From Pseudomonadota bacterium (GTDB lineage: Bacteria > Pseudomonadota > Alphaproteobacteria > Rhizobiales > Beijerinckiaceae): a DNA stretch of 6,070 bases. Shown here one piece after another: positions 1 to 5,911 of this stretch. The position numbers and the translations under genes are program-made. The notes under the pieces were generated by a model. The model was not told the DNA's origin and did not search any database. It was given only the letters and a program-made list of their open reading frames with translations. The stretch is taken from contig JAGWRL010000251.1 of assembly GCA_028876585.1 (NCBI GenBank), positions 1-6,070 of the forward strand, in the 5' to 3' direction. Within the stretch, counting starts at the first letter, position 1. Every line of letters begins with the position of its first letter.

Positions 1-141
1 CGTCATGGCCGGGCTTGTCCCGGCGATCCACGCCGTCCCGCCGTCGTTCACGTTGAAAAGCAAATTCTACTGTACGTGCAATATCTTTGGCGATCCAATC
101 TCACAGCGGCGTGGATGCCCGGGACAAGCCCGGGCATGACG
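1..141. repeat. Large inverted repeat, REP/MITE-like intergenic palindromic element
   Basis: The arm at 1-35 and the reverse complement of the arm at 107-141 match at 32 of 35 positions. They are separated by 71 bp of more AT-rich sequence with no coding signal. Each arm is also a hairpin: GCCGGG/CCCGGC (8-13 with 19-24) in the left arm, and a perfect 9-bp stem ATGCCCGGG/CCCGGGCAT (115-123 with 129-137) in the right arm, each with a 5-nt loop. From memory, sequences of this type are dispersed in many copies in Rhizobiales genomes. It lies downstream of the 183-1010 gene and could act as a transcript end or mRNA-stabilising structure, although no T-tract follows. The left arm starts at base 1, so the element may extend outside the window. 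Nothing else is visible up to base 182. Confidence 0.8.
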
Positions 142-182
142 AACCCGACCCGCTCACGAGTTATTCCCTCTGAGAACGGGTA

Positions 183-1010
183 TTACCCCGCCAGCCCGAG
201 GAAGGCGCGCGCCTCGCGCCACGACGCCACCGGCCGCTCGTAGCGCTCGCACAACTCCACCACCCGGCGCACCAGCGCCGCGTTCGACGGCGCGAGCCTG
301 TCGCGGTCGAGCCGCACATTGTCTTCGAGCCCTGTGCGGGCATGGCCGCCCTTGGCGACGCTCCATTCATTGACGACGATCTGGTCGCGCCCGATCCCCG
401 CCGCGCACCACAAAGCGTCCGGCGCGTAGCGGCGCAGGGTCTCGATGTAGAAATCGAAGATGGTCTCGTCGGCGGGCATGGCGTTTTTCACGCCCATGAC
501 GAATTGCGCGTAGAGCGGCCCGACAATGCGCCCGTCCGCCTGCATCCGCGCCGCCTGCACGATATGCGACAGGTCGAAGCACTCGATCTCCGGCTTGACG
601 CCGTAAAGCTTCATCTCGCCGGCCAGCCAATCCACGAGATCGGGCGGGTTTTCATAGACGCGGGTGGGGAAATTGTTGGAGCCGGGCGTCAGCGACGCCA
701 TGTCGGGCCGCAGTGGCAACATCGCGCCGCGCGCGCGCCCCGATCCCGACCGGCCGCCGGTCGAGAATTGCACGATCATGCCGGGGCAATGCTGGCGCAG
801 GCCCTCGCCAAGCCGCGCGAAACGCTCGGGATCCGAACTCGGCCGGCCCTCGTCGTCGCGCACATGGCAATGGGCGATCGTCGCGCCGGCCTCGAACGCC
901 TCCTGCGCGCTCTCGATCTGCTCGGCGACGCGGATCGGCAGAGCGGGATTGTCGGCCTTGGTCGGCACCGAGCCGGTGAGCGCGACGCAGATGATGCAGG
1001 GCGCGCCCAT
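183..1010 (-). CDS. Beta-keto acid cleavage enzyme (BKACE; Kce/DUF849 family)
   Basis: This 275-residue protein has the usual length of the Kce/DUF849 TIM-barrel family. Members condense a beta-keto acid with acetyl-CoA to give acetoacetate and a new CoA ester, using a metal, usually zinc. The metal ligands are visible as H47 and H49 in AHCHVRDDEGRPS and E229 in GGHARTGLEDN. R225, D230 and S83 (QFSTGG) match residues of the characterised lysine-fermentation enzyme as I recall it. The position matching its substrate-binding Glu14 is V15, so the substrate is probably not 3-keto-5-aminohexanoate. The ATG at 1010 is chosen because family proteins begin right at this strand (PCIICVALTG); the open frame runs on upstream to 1256 only as an Arg/Ser-rich overlap with gshA. 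The gshA stop lies 4 bp upstream, and GAGG overlaps that stop, which suggests translational coupling. The true substrate is unknown. Confidence 0.9.
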   Translation of the reverse strand: MGAPCIICVALTGSVPTKADNPALPIRVAEQIESAQEAFEAGATIAHCHVRDDEGRPSSDPERFARLGEGLRQHCPGMIVQFSTGGRSGSGRARGAMLPLRPDMASLTPGSNNFPTRVYENPPDLVDWLAGEMKLYGVKPEIECFDLSHIVQAARMQADGRIVGPLYAQFVMGVKNAMPADETIFDFYIETLRRYAPDALWCAAGIGRDQIVVNEWSVAKGGHARTGLEDNVRLDRDRLAPSNAALVRRVVELCERYERPVASWREARAFLGLAG

Positions 1011-1014
1011 CGCC

Positions 1015-2385
1015 TCAGATTCGCGCTTCGGCGAACGCCGGGTCGATCGAGCCGCGCCACGGCCCGTCGAATTGCTCCCGCCACGCCCGCGCCGGCTCGA
1101 CGCCGCTGGCGACGATGGCGTCGAGCGGGTCGAGGAAATGGGTCTCGTCGCGCCCGCGCGCGTCCCTGCGCGCCCGCCGCGCCAGCCCCGCCCGCGCCAG
1201 CGCCAGCATGTCGCGCGCGAGATCGCGCGTCGTCCGGCCGGCGATTTCGGCGTCAAAGCCCAGCCGCGGCGCCTCGTCGCGCAGGCGCTGCCGTCCTTGC
1301 GCGCTCCAGCCGCGGATCAGTTGCAACGCGCCGTCGAGCGCCGCGCCATCATAATATAGCCCGACCATCAGCGCCGATTGCGCGACGATGCGCGCGGGCG
1401 GCCCGACGTCGGCGCCGCGCATTTCGAGGTAGCGTTTGAGCCGCACCTCGGGAAAGATCGTCGACAGGTGGTTGGCCCAATCCGAGATCGTCGCGCGCTC
1501 GCCCGGCAGCGCCGCCAACTGTCCCGCCATCAGATCGCGGAAACTCGCGCCCGCGACGTCGTGATAGACGTCGCCGCGCTTGACGAAATACATCGGCACG
1601 TCGAGCGCGAAATCGGCGTAGCGCTCGAACCCCATGCCGGGCTCGAAGGCGAACGGCAACATGCCGGTGCGGGCGGCGTCGGTGTGGCGCCAGATCTCCG
1701 AGCGCGCCGAGAGCATGCCGTTCGGCCGGCCGTCGGTGAACGGCGAATTGGCGAACAGCGCCGTCATCACCGGCTGCAGCGCGAGGCCGACGCGCAATTT
1801 CGCCACCATGTCGGCTTCGCTGGAGAAATCGAGGTTCGCCTGCGCCGTGGCGGTGCGGTACATCATGTCGAGGCCGCGCGTTCCCACCTTCGGCATGTAA
1901 TCGGTCATGATGCGATAGCGGCTCTTGGGCATGCGCGGCGTCTGCGCAAGCGTCCATTTCGGGCTCATGCCGAGCGAGAGAAAGCCGATGCCGAGCGGGC
2001 CGGCGGCGGCGTGGGCGGCGTCGAGATGGCCGGCGAGTTCGTCCGCCAGCGCGTGAATGTCGCCGGCCTGCGCGCCGGAAAGCTCGAACTGCCCGCCCGG
2101 CTCCAGCGAGATCGCGCCGCCGCCGTGGGAATCGTAAAGGCCGATCAGATGGCCGCCATCCTCGATCGCGTCCCAGCCGAGCCGCGCCCGCATGGCGTGC
2201 AGCAGCGCGCCGATGCCGCGCTCGCCCTCGTAGGGGACGGGCGAGAGATCATTGAGGTAGAACGGGATTTTCTCGTGCTCGGAGCCGACCTTGAACGCGT
2301 CGGGCGCTTTGCAGCCGGCCTCGAACCACGCGATCAGGTCGCGCCGCCCGTGCACCGGCTCCACATCTGTCACATCGCGCGCCAT
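1015..2385 (-). CDS. gshA: Glutamate-cysteine ligase, plant/alphaproteobacterial type
   Basis: This is the ATP-dependent cytoplasmic enzyme (EC 6.3.2.2) that joins glutamate and cysteine into gamma-glutamylcysteine, the first and usually rate-limiting step of glutathione synthesis. The 456 residues match the usual length of the GCS2 class found in plants and alphaproteobacteria, which is unrelated in length to the E. coli enzyme. Hallmarks are VGSEHEKIPF (33-42), SLEPGGQFELSG (93-104), MMYRTATAQANLDF (174-187), FANSPFTDGRPNG (211-223), SARSEIWRHTDAARTG (226-241) and IFPEVRLKRYLEMRGAD (310-326). The reading frame is intact. The start at 2385 gives the family N-terminus; the leader has only a weak purine-rich Shine-Dalgarno (GGGCGGGA). 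An 82-bp gap separates it from the DUF937 gene and carries a candidate promoter. The BKACE gene follows after 4 bp. Confidence 0.95.
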   Translation of the reverse strand: MARDVTDVEPVHGRRDLIAWFEAGCKAPDAFKVGSEHEKIPFYLNDLSPVPYEGERGIGALLHAMRARLGWDAIEDGGHLIGLYDSHGGGAISLEPGGQFELSGAQAGDIHALADELAGHLDAAHAAAGPLGIGFLSLGMSPKWTLAQTPRMPKSRYRIMTDYMPKVGTRGLDMMYRTATAQANLDFSSEADMVAKLRVGLALQPVMTALFANSPFTDGRPNGMLSARSEIWRHTDAARTGMLPFAFEPGMGFERYADFALDVPMYFVKRGDVYHDVAGASFRDLMAGQLAALPGERATISDWANHLSTIFPEVRLKRYLEMRGADVGPPARIVAQSALMVGLYYDGAALDGALQLIRGWSAQGRQRLRDEAPRLGFDAEIAGRTTRDLARDMLALARAGLARRARRDARGRDETHFLDPLDAIVASGVEPARAWREQFDGPWRGSIDPAFAEARI

Positions 2386-2422
2386 GCCAAATCCCGCCCC
2401 CCGCCTGCCCGGCGGCCGGCCC

Positions 2423-2451
2423 TAGATAGGGGCGAGGTCGCGACAAAGCAA
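2423..2451 (-). promoter_or_regulatory. Candidate sigma70-type promoter of gshA, overlapped by a palindrome
   Basis: Read on the minus strand, TTGCTT (2451-2446) is followed after 17 bp by TATCTA (2428-2423). Shifted by one base, CTATCT matches 5 of 6 positions of the CTATAT -10 consensus known from Sinorhizobium. The predicted start of transcription lies about 30 nt before the gshA ATG. The -10 lies inside a perfect dyad CCCTA-GA-TAGGG (2420-2431), which could be an operator. The -35 is only fair, so this is an inference from pattern and position. Confidence 0.4.
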
Positions 2452-2467
2452 TGAAGGCCGCGTGGCG

Positions 2468-3097
2468 TTATCTCGGCAGAATTTGGTTGAGCGCCTGCGC
2501 GTGCTCCGGCGCCACCGCCACCCCCGGCGCGAACATGTTGATCAGCGTCGACAGCCCCGACTGGAGATCGCCGCCGCCGGCGCCGCCGCCGAGCGCGCCG
2601 CCCACCGCCGAGACGATCGCGCCCAACAGCCCGCCGCCCGCCGCCGGCGCCGCGCCGGCCTGATTGAGCACCTCGCCGTGGCCCTGCTGCTGCATCGCAT
2701 GTGACAGGCCGCCGAGCGCCATCGAGGTCAGCGCCGGCAACAGGCTCGCCACGATCTGCGGGCTAAGGCCCGACACGCGCGAAATCTGCTGCGCGATCTC
2801 GGCGGTGACGTTGGGGCCGCCGAAAATCTGCCCGAGCGCGCCGGCGCCCGCGTCGGCCGCCGCGGCGGTCTGGGTCGGATCGGCGTAGGAGGCGGCATGG
2901 TCGCCGCTCGCCATTTCGCCGATTACGCCGCCGAGCGCGGCGGGGTCCTGCGCCGCGCGCTGCAAGCCGTGGCTCAGCGCCGGGACAGTCGCCTGCACCG
3001 CCGCCTGCATCTGCTCCGGCGACAGGCCGAGCTGATTGGCGAGATTTTGCAGGCCAGCGCCGCCCTGCGCGCTCTGGAGGATGTCGGTCAGAGTCAT
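2468..3097 (-). CDS. DUF937 (YidB-like) family protein
   Basis: The 209-residue product matches the DUF937/YidB pattern, a family whose molecular role is not established. The N-terminal half starts MTLTDILQSAQGG and contains LGLSPEQMQAAVQATVPALS (24-43). The second half repeats the theme with GLSPQIVASLLPALTSMALG and a preceding LGQIFGGPNVT, so the protein appears to be built from two related helical units. A Gly/Ala-rich stretch (roughly 147-175) is low complexity and is typical of the family's C-terminal side. No signal peptide or clear membrane segment is visible, although the glycine-rich run is hydrophobic. The ATG at 3097 has a good Shine-Dalgarno (GGGAG, 3107-3111 on the complementary strand). 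The MATE gene ends 24 bp upstream, so the two are probably cotranscribed. No function can be assigned from sequence. Confidence 0.85.
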   Translation of the reverse strand: MTLTDILQSAQGGAGLQNLANQLGLSPEQMQAAVQATVPALSHGLQRAAQDPAALGGVIGEMASGDHAASYADPTQTAAAADAGAGALGQIFGGPNVTAEIAQQISRVSGLSPQIVASLLPALTSMALGGLSHAMQQQGHGEVLNQAGAAPAAGGGLLGAIVSAVGGALGGGAGGGDLQSGLSTLINMFAPGVAVAPEHAQALNQILPR

Positions 3098-3121
3098 GTG
3101 CTGGATCTCCCGCGCCGCAGT

Positions 3122-4483
3122 TTAGACCGCTTCCACCCGCCTGGCGAGGCGGGCGACCAGCGCATAAGCGACCACGACCGCGCCCAGCCCGAAAATCGCC
3201 GCGCCGGCGATCAGGCCGACCATCGCGCCGGGCACGCCGCCATATTTGGCGCCCAGTATGACGAACGGAATGGTGCCAAGCGTCGCCCGGCCCCAGTTGA
3301 ACAGCATCGCCATCAAAGCGAAGCCGAGATTGTTGAACGCGGTGTTGGCGACGAACAGGCAGGTGATGAACACCCACGCCACCGCGCCATAGCGGCAGAA
3401 CAGCAGCACGAACCGCTCGCTGTCGCCGCTGGCCCCGAAACCCTCGACCACGAACGGCGCGGCGATGGCGAGCGCGGCCCAGGCGAGGAAGGCGTAACCC
3501 ACCGCCAGGATGAAGGAATCGGTCAGCGTCCGCCGCACCCGCGGCATCAGCCGGGCGCCGAAATTCTGGCCGATGATCGGGCCGATCGAGCCGGTCAGCG
3601 CGAAGATCACGCCGAACGCGAGCGGGATCACGCGGTCGACGATCGCCCCGCCCGCCACCGTCGGCTCGCCGAAATCGGACCACACGCGGGTCACGTAGAT
3701 CGCCGACACCGGCGTCGCCAGATTGGCCATGATCGAGGGCAGGCCGATGCTGGCGAGCGGGCGCAAATCGCGCCCGAGCGCCGAAAAACTCGGCCGGCCG
3801 ACCAGATTGTGCACGCGCGAGGCGCCGTGCCAGCCGACCCAGAGGAACACCAGCCGCGAGATCACCGTCGCCCAGGCCGCGCCATAGACGCCCAGATGCA
3901 GCCCGAAGATCAGCGCCGGATCGGTGAAGGCGGTGACGATGCCGCCCGACAGCGTCACATACATCGCCCGCCGCGCGTCGCCGCAAGCGCGCAACACCCC
4001 CGACAGCGCCATGCCGAGCGCCATCGGCACATTGGCGGGAATGGTGATGGCGAGCACCCCGCTCGCCGCCTCGGCCGCCTCGCCGCGCGCATGCATGAAA
4101 TGGTCGAGCGCGAAATCGCGGTAGAGCCAGAGCAGCGTCGACAGCGCCAGCGTCGCCAGCAAGGTCAGCAACAGCCCGGAGGCGGCGAGCCGGCGCGCGC
4201 CGCGCCGGTCGCCGGCGCCCAAAGCGCGCGCAACGCGGGCGGAAATGGCGATGGTGAGGCCGATGTTGATCGCCATCAGCAGAAAGGCGAGCTGGCTCGC
4301 ATAGCCGATCGCCGCCTTGTAGGCGACGACGCCGAGCTGCGAGACCCAGAACAGCGACAGCACGTCGACCGAGAAAATCGCGACCAACCCGATCGACCCC
4401 GTCGCCGTCATCACGGCGACGTGGCGCATCAGATTGCCTTGCGTGAAGACGGGCGCTTGCGGACGCGCGGCGGCGTGGGACAA
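3122..4483 (-). CDS. MATE family efflux transporter
   Basis: This 453-residue inner-membrane protein has the length and 12-helix hydrophobicity pattern of the MATE (NorM/DinF) family, which exports cationic drugs, dyes or metabolites by exchange with Na+ or H+. Family signatures appear in both halves: an Asp in the first helix (D40, VDVLSLFWVSQLG), SGVLRACGDARRAMYV (161-176), GVYGAAWATVISR (198-210), GSIGPIIGQNFGARL (298-312) and FVANTAFNNLGFALM (377-391). The start is TTG at 4483, chosen because GAGG lies 6 nt upstream. An internal ATG at 4429 (residue 19) would also leave most of the first helix intact and is the alternative. The substrate cannot be predicted. The gene is 78 bp downstream of the VOC gene and 24 bp upstream of the DUF937 gene. 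Confidence 0.92.
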   Translation of the reverse strand: MSHAAARPQAPVFTQGNLMRHVAVMTATGSIGLVAIFSVDVLSLFWVSQLGVVAYKAAIGYASQLAFLLMAINIGLTIAISARVARALGAGDRRGARRLAASGLLLTLLATLALSTLLWLYRDFALDHFMHARGEAAEAASGVLAITIPANVPMALGMALSGVLRACGDARRAMYVTLSGGIVTAFTDPALIFGLHLGVYGAAWATVISRLVFLWVGWHGASRVHNLVGRPSFSALGRDLRPLASIGLPSIMANLATPVSAIYVTRVWSDFGEPTVAGGAIVDRVIPLAFGVIFALTGSIGPIIGQNFGARLMPRVRRTLTDSFILAVGYAFLAWAALAIAAPFVVEGFGASGDSERFVLLFCRYGAVAWVFITCLFVANTAFNNLGFALMAMLFNWGRATLGTIPFVILGAKYGGVPGAMVGLIAGAAIFGLGAVVVAYALVARLARRVEAV

Positions 4484-4489
4484 AGCGAT

Positions 4490-4493
4490 CCTC
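4490..4493 (-). promoter_or_regulatory. Shine-Dalgarno supporting the TTG start of the MATE gene
   Basis: On the minus strand GAGG is followed by 6 nt (ATCGCT) and then TTG (4483-4481). No comparable purine-rich run sits at good spacing before the downstream ATG at 4429, where the preceding sequence encodes FTQGNL. This favours the rarer TTG start. Confidence 0.55.
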
Positions 4494-4561
4494 GCTATGG
4501 CGGAGGCGGGGTTGTAATCGTCGACGCCGCTAGACGCTAGCGCAAAAAGGCGCGCGAAAAA

Positions 4562-4990
4562 CTACGGCGCGGCGCGCGGTTGCGGGGTGGACGTCACCCC
4601 CACCAACAATCCCTCCGGCGAAATCAGGCGGCTGACCACCTGCCCCCAGGGCTCCGTCTTGTTGCGGACCAGCATCGTATAGCCGCGCCCCGTGAGGATG
4701 TTGGTCGCCTCCTCGACGTCGTCGACCTCGAACTCCAGCCAGGCCTGCGGCACGCCGAGGCCCTCTGGCCAGACATTATCGCCGAAGCACGACCGCGCCG
4801 CCTGTGACAACGGCCACAGCGCGAACGTCTTCGCGCCCGCAACGCGTTCGGTGTGCAGATAGCCGCCGGTCTCCTCGTCAAAGGCGATGCCGAGGACCTC
4901 GCGGTACAGTTTGTGACTTTCCTCGCCGTTGCGCACGATCGGGCCAAAGCCGGCGATCGCGCGCACTTTCAGCGTCTTGTGCTCTGGCAT
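4562..4990 (-). CDS. VOC (glyoxalase/bleomycin-resistance fold) family protein
   Basis: This 142-residue single-domain protein has the paired beta-alpha-beta-beta-beta modules of the vicinal oxygen chelate superfamily. Module one runs over VRAIAGFGPIVRN...HKLYREVLGI (9-35), and module two over WLEFEVDDVEEATNILTGRG (84-103), then EPWGQVVSRLISPEGLLVGV (113-132). The 'EPWGQ...SPEGLLVGV' ending is common in small VOC proteins of Rhizobiales, as I recall. The canonical metal ligands are not apparent: the usual first-strand His aligns with G14, the module-two His with W84, and the final-strand Glu with G131. A role in binding a ligand rather than metal catalysis is therefore possible. The ATG at 4990 has GAGG 7 nt upstream. 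The gene is divergent from the hydrolase at 5124 and heads the minus-strand series. The substrate is unknown. Confidence 0.85.
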   Translation of the reverse strand: MPEHKTLKVRAIAGFGPIVRNGEESHKLYREVLGIAFDEETGGYLHTERVAGAKTFALWPLSQAARSCFGDNVWPEGLGVPQAWLEFEVDDVEEATNILTGRGYTMLVRNKTEPWGQVVSRLISPEGLLVGVTSTPQPRAAP

Positions 4991-5013
4991 GAGACCGCCT
5001 CGCGCAAACGATC

Positions 5014-5042
5014 CCCCACGTGGACTTAGCCCGCAAGTGGGG
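5014..5042. repeat. Imperfect inverted repeat in the divergent VOC/hydrolase intergenic region
   Basis: CCCCACGTG (5014-5022) and CAAGTGGGG (5034-5042) pair at 8 of 9 positions across an 11-bp centre. The left arm also contains the perfect palindrome CCACGTGG (5016-5023). It lies 24-52 bp upstream of the VOC start and 82-110 bp upstream of the hydrolase start. It could be an operator serving the divergent pair or a hairpin in the VOC leader. No regulator gene is in the window. Confidence 0.4.
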
Positions 5043-5076
5043 CTGGAATGAGAAACAGCCGCGGATTTCCGATTTG

Positions 5077-5094
5077 GCCTCGCCGGGCCGAGGC
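5077..5094 (+). promoter_or_regulatory. Hairpin and weak promoter-like sequence upstream of the hydrolase gene
   Basis: GCCTCG and CGAGGC (5077-5082 and 5089-5094) form a perfect 6-bp stem with a 6-nt loop. It lies between a weak -35-like TTGGCC (5074-5079) and a weak -10-like TAAGCT (5097-5102), 17 bp apart. The match to consensus is 4/6 and 3/6. The hydrolase Shine-Dalgarno AGGGAGG follows at 5112-5118. The promoter reading is tentative. Confidence 0.25.
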
Positions 5095-5123
5095 GGTAAG
5101 CTCGCGGCGAAAGGGAGGACGCG

Positions 5124-5879
5124 ATGACGCTCGGCTACGAGACTTTCGGCAATGGCGCGCACAAGGTGGTGGTGCTGCACGGCTGGTTCGGCGACCAGAC
5201 TTTCATGGCGCCGATGCGCGACGCGCTCTCTCCCAACGAATTCACCTATATTTTTCCCGCCTATCGCGGCTACGGCGCTTCGAAGGCGCAGAGCGGCGCC
5301 TACACGGTGGAGGAAATCTCCGCCGACGTGCGCGCGCTGCTCGACAGCCTCAATCTCGACAAGGTGAGCCTGGTCGGCCATTCCATGGGCGGCAAGTTCA
5401 TCCAGCGGATCGCCGCCGACGCGCCGGGCCGGGTGCGCCGCATGGTGGCGATCACGCCGGTGCCGGCCGCCGCCGTGCCGTTCGACGAGCAGGGCTGGGG
5501 CCTGTTCCACGGCGCGGCGGAAAACCTCGGCAATCGGCGCGGCATCATCGATTTCTCCACCGGCGCGCGGCTGTCGGCGGCGTGGCTCGACCATATGGCG
5601 CAGGCGAGTTGGGAAAATTGCACGCGCGCGGCCTTCGCCGGCTATCTCACCGCCTGGGCGAAGAGCGATTTCCATCCGGCGGTGGTCGGCAGCGCGATCC
5701 CGATCAAGGTGATCATCGGCCAACACGACGGCGCGATCAACGAAGCGACGATGCAGGCGACCTTCATGGCCTGGTACAAGAACGCCACGCTCGAAGTGAC
5801 GCCCAACGCCGGCCATTACCCCATGAACGAGACCCCCGTCGCGCTGGCGACCTCGATGGAAGCGTTTTTGCGCGGTTGA
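5124..5879 (+). CDS. Alpha/beta hydrolase
   Basis: This 251-residue cytoplasmic protein has the complete alpha/beta-hydrolase fold signature. The oxyanion-hole motif is HGWFG (19-23), the nucleophile elbow GHSMGG (85-90, Ser87), the acid D202 in GQHDGAI, and the general base H231 in NAGHYPMNETP. Together these give a full Ser-Asp-His triad. A variable lid segment (about 117-185) sits between the elbow and the acid. The length and motifs resemble enol-lactonase, esterase or epoxide-hydrolase-like members, but the substrate cannot be assigned. There is no signal peptide. The ATG at 5124 has a strong Shine-Dalgarno (AGGGAGG, 5112-5118) with 5-nt spacing. The gene is divergent from the VOC gene and lies 32 bp upstream of a transporter gene on the same strand, so those two may be cotranscribed. 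Confidence 0.92.
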   Translation: MTLGYETFGNGAHKVVVLHGWFGDQTFMAPMRDALSPNEFTYIFPAYRGYGASKAQSGAYTVEEISADVRALLDSLNLDKVSLVGHSMGGKFIQRIAADAPGRVRRMVAITPVPAAAVPFDEQGWGLFHGAAENLGNRRGIIDFSTGARLSAAWLDHMAQASWENCTRAAFAGYLTAWAKSDFHPAVVGSAIPIKVIIGQHDGAINEATMQATFMAWYKNATLEVTPNAGHYPMNETPVALATSMEAFLRG

Positions 5880-5911
5880 GCTTAGGCCCGCCCCCTGCTA
5901 GGGCGCGCGTC

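Noticed and set aside
1..141. CRISPR array or attachment site
   Set aside because: There are only two arms, in inverted orientation, with no regularly spaced direct repeats and no tRNA or integrase.
154..191. Possible intrinsic terminator just after the BKACE stop
   Set aside because: GTAATACCC and GGGAATAAC pair with two mismatches around a 9-nt loop and have no T-tract; too weak to call.
1011..1256. Upstream extension of the BKACE reading frame
   Set aside because: It overlaps the gshA 3' end and encodes Arg/Ser-rich sequence unlike any BKACE N-terminus; the family starts at the Met at 1010.
342..1439. Plus-strand 365-codon open frame opposite the BKACE and gshA genes
   Set aside because: Arg/Ala-rich translation with no recognisable motif; it is an antisense shadow typical of high-GC DNA.
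1378..2454. Plus-strand 358-codon open frame opposite gshA
   Set aside because: Low-complexity Arg/Ala/Glu/Val composition mirroring gshA codons, with no family signature.
2897..4540. Plus-strand 547-codon open frame opposite the MATE and DUF937 genes
   Set aside because: Despite its length it is rich in Arg, His, Gln and Asp as expected from the reverse complement of hydrophobic codons; the opposite strand has a clear MATE protein with motifs in order.
4540..4561. T-rich runs with GCGC pairs after the VOC stop as a terminator
   Set aside because: Only a 4-bp GCGC stem can be formed and the T-runs are not placed after a stable hairpin.
183..4990. A dedicated new defence or biosynthetic system formed by the five minus-strand genes
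   Set aside because: All five are widespread housekeeping or accessory families and the gaps of 78 and 82 bp allow separate transcription; nothing in the sequence demonstrates a joint system beyond the gshA-BKACE and MATE-DUF937 pairs.
4878..5816. Minus-strand 312-codon open frame covering the hydrolase gene
   Set aside because: It runs antisense through a complete Ser-Asp-His hydrolase and over the VOC start, with Arg/His-rich shadow composition.
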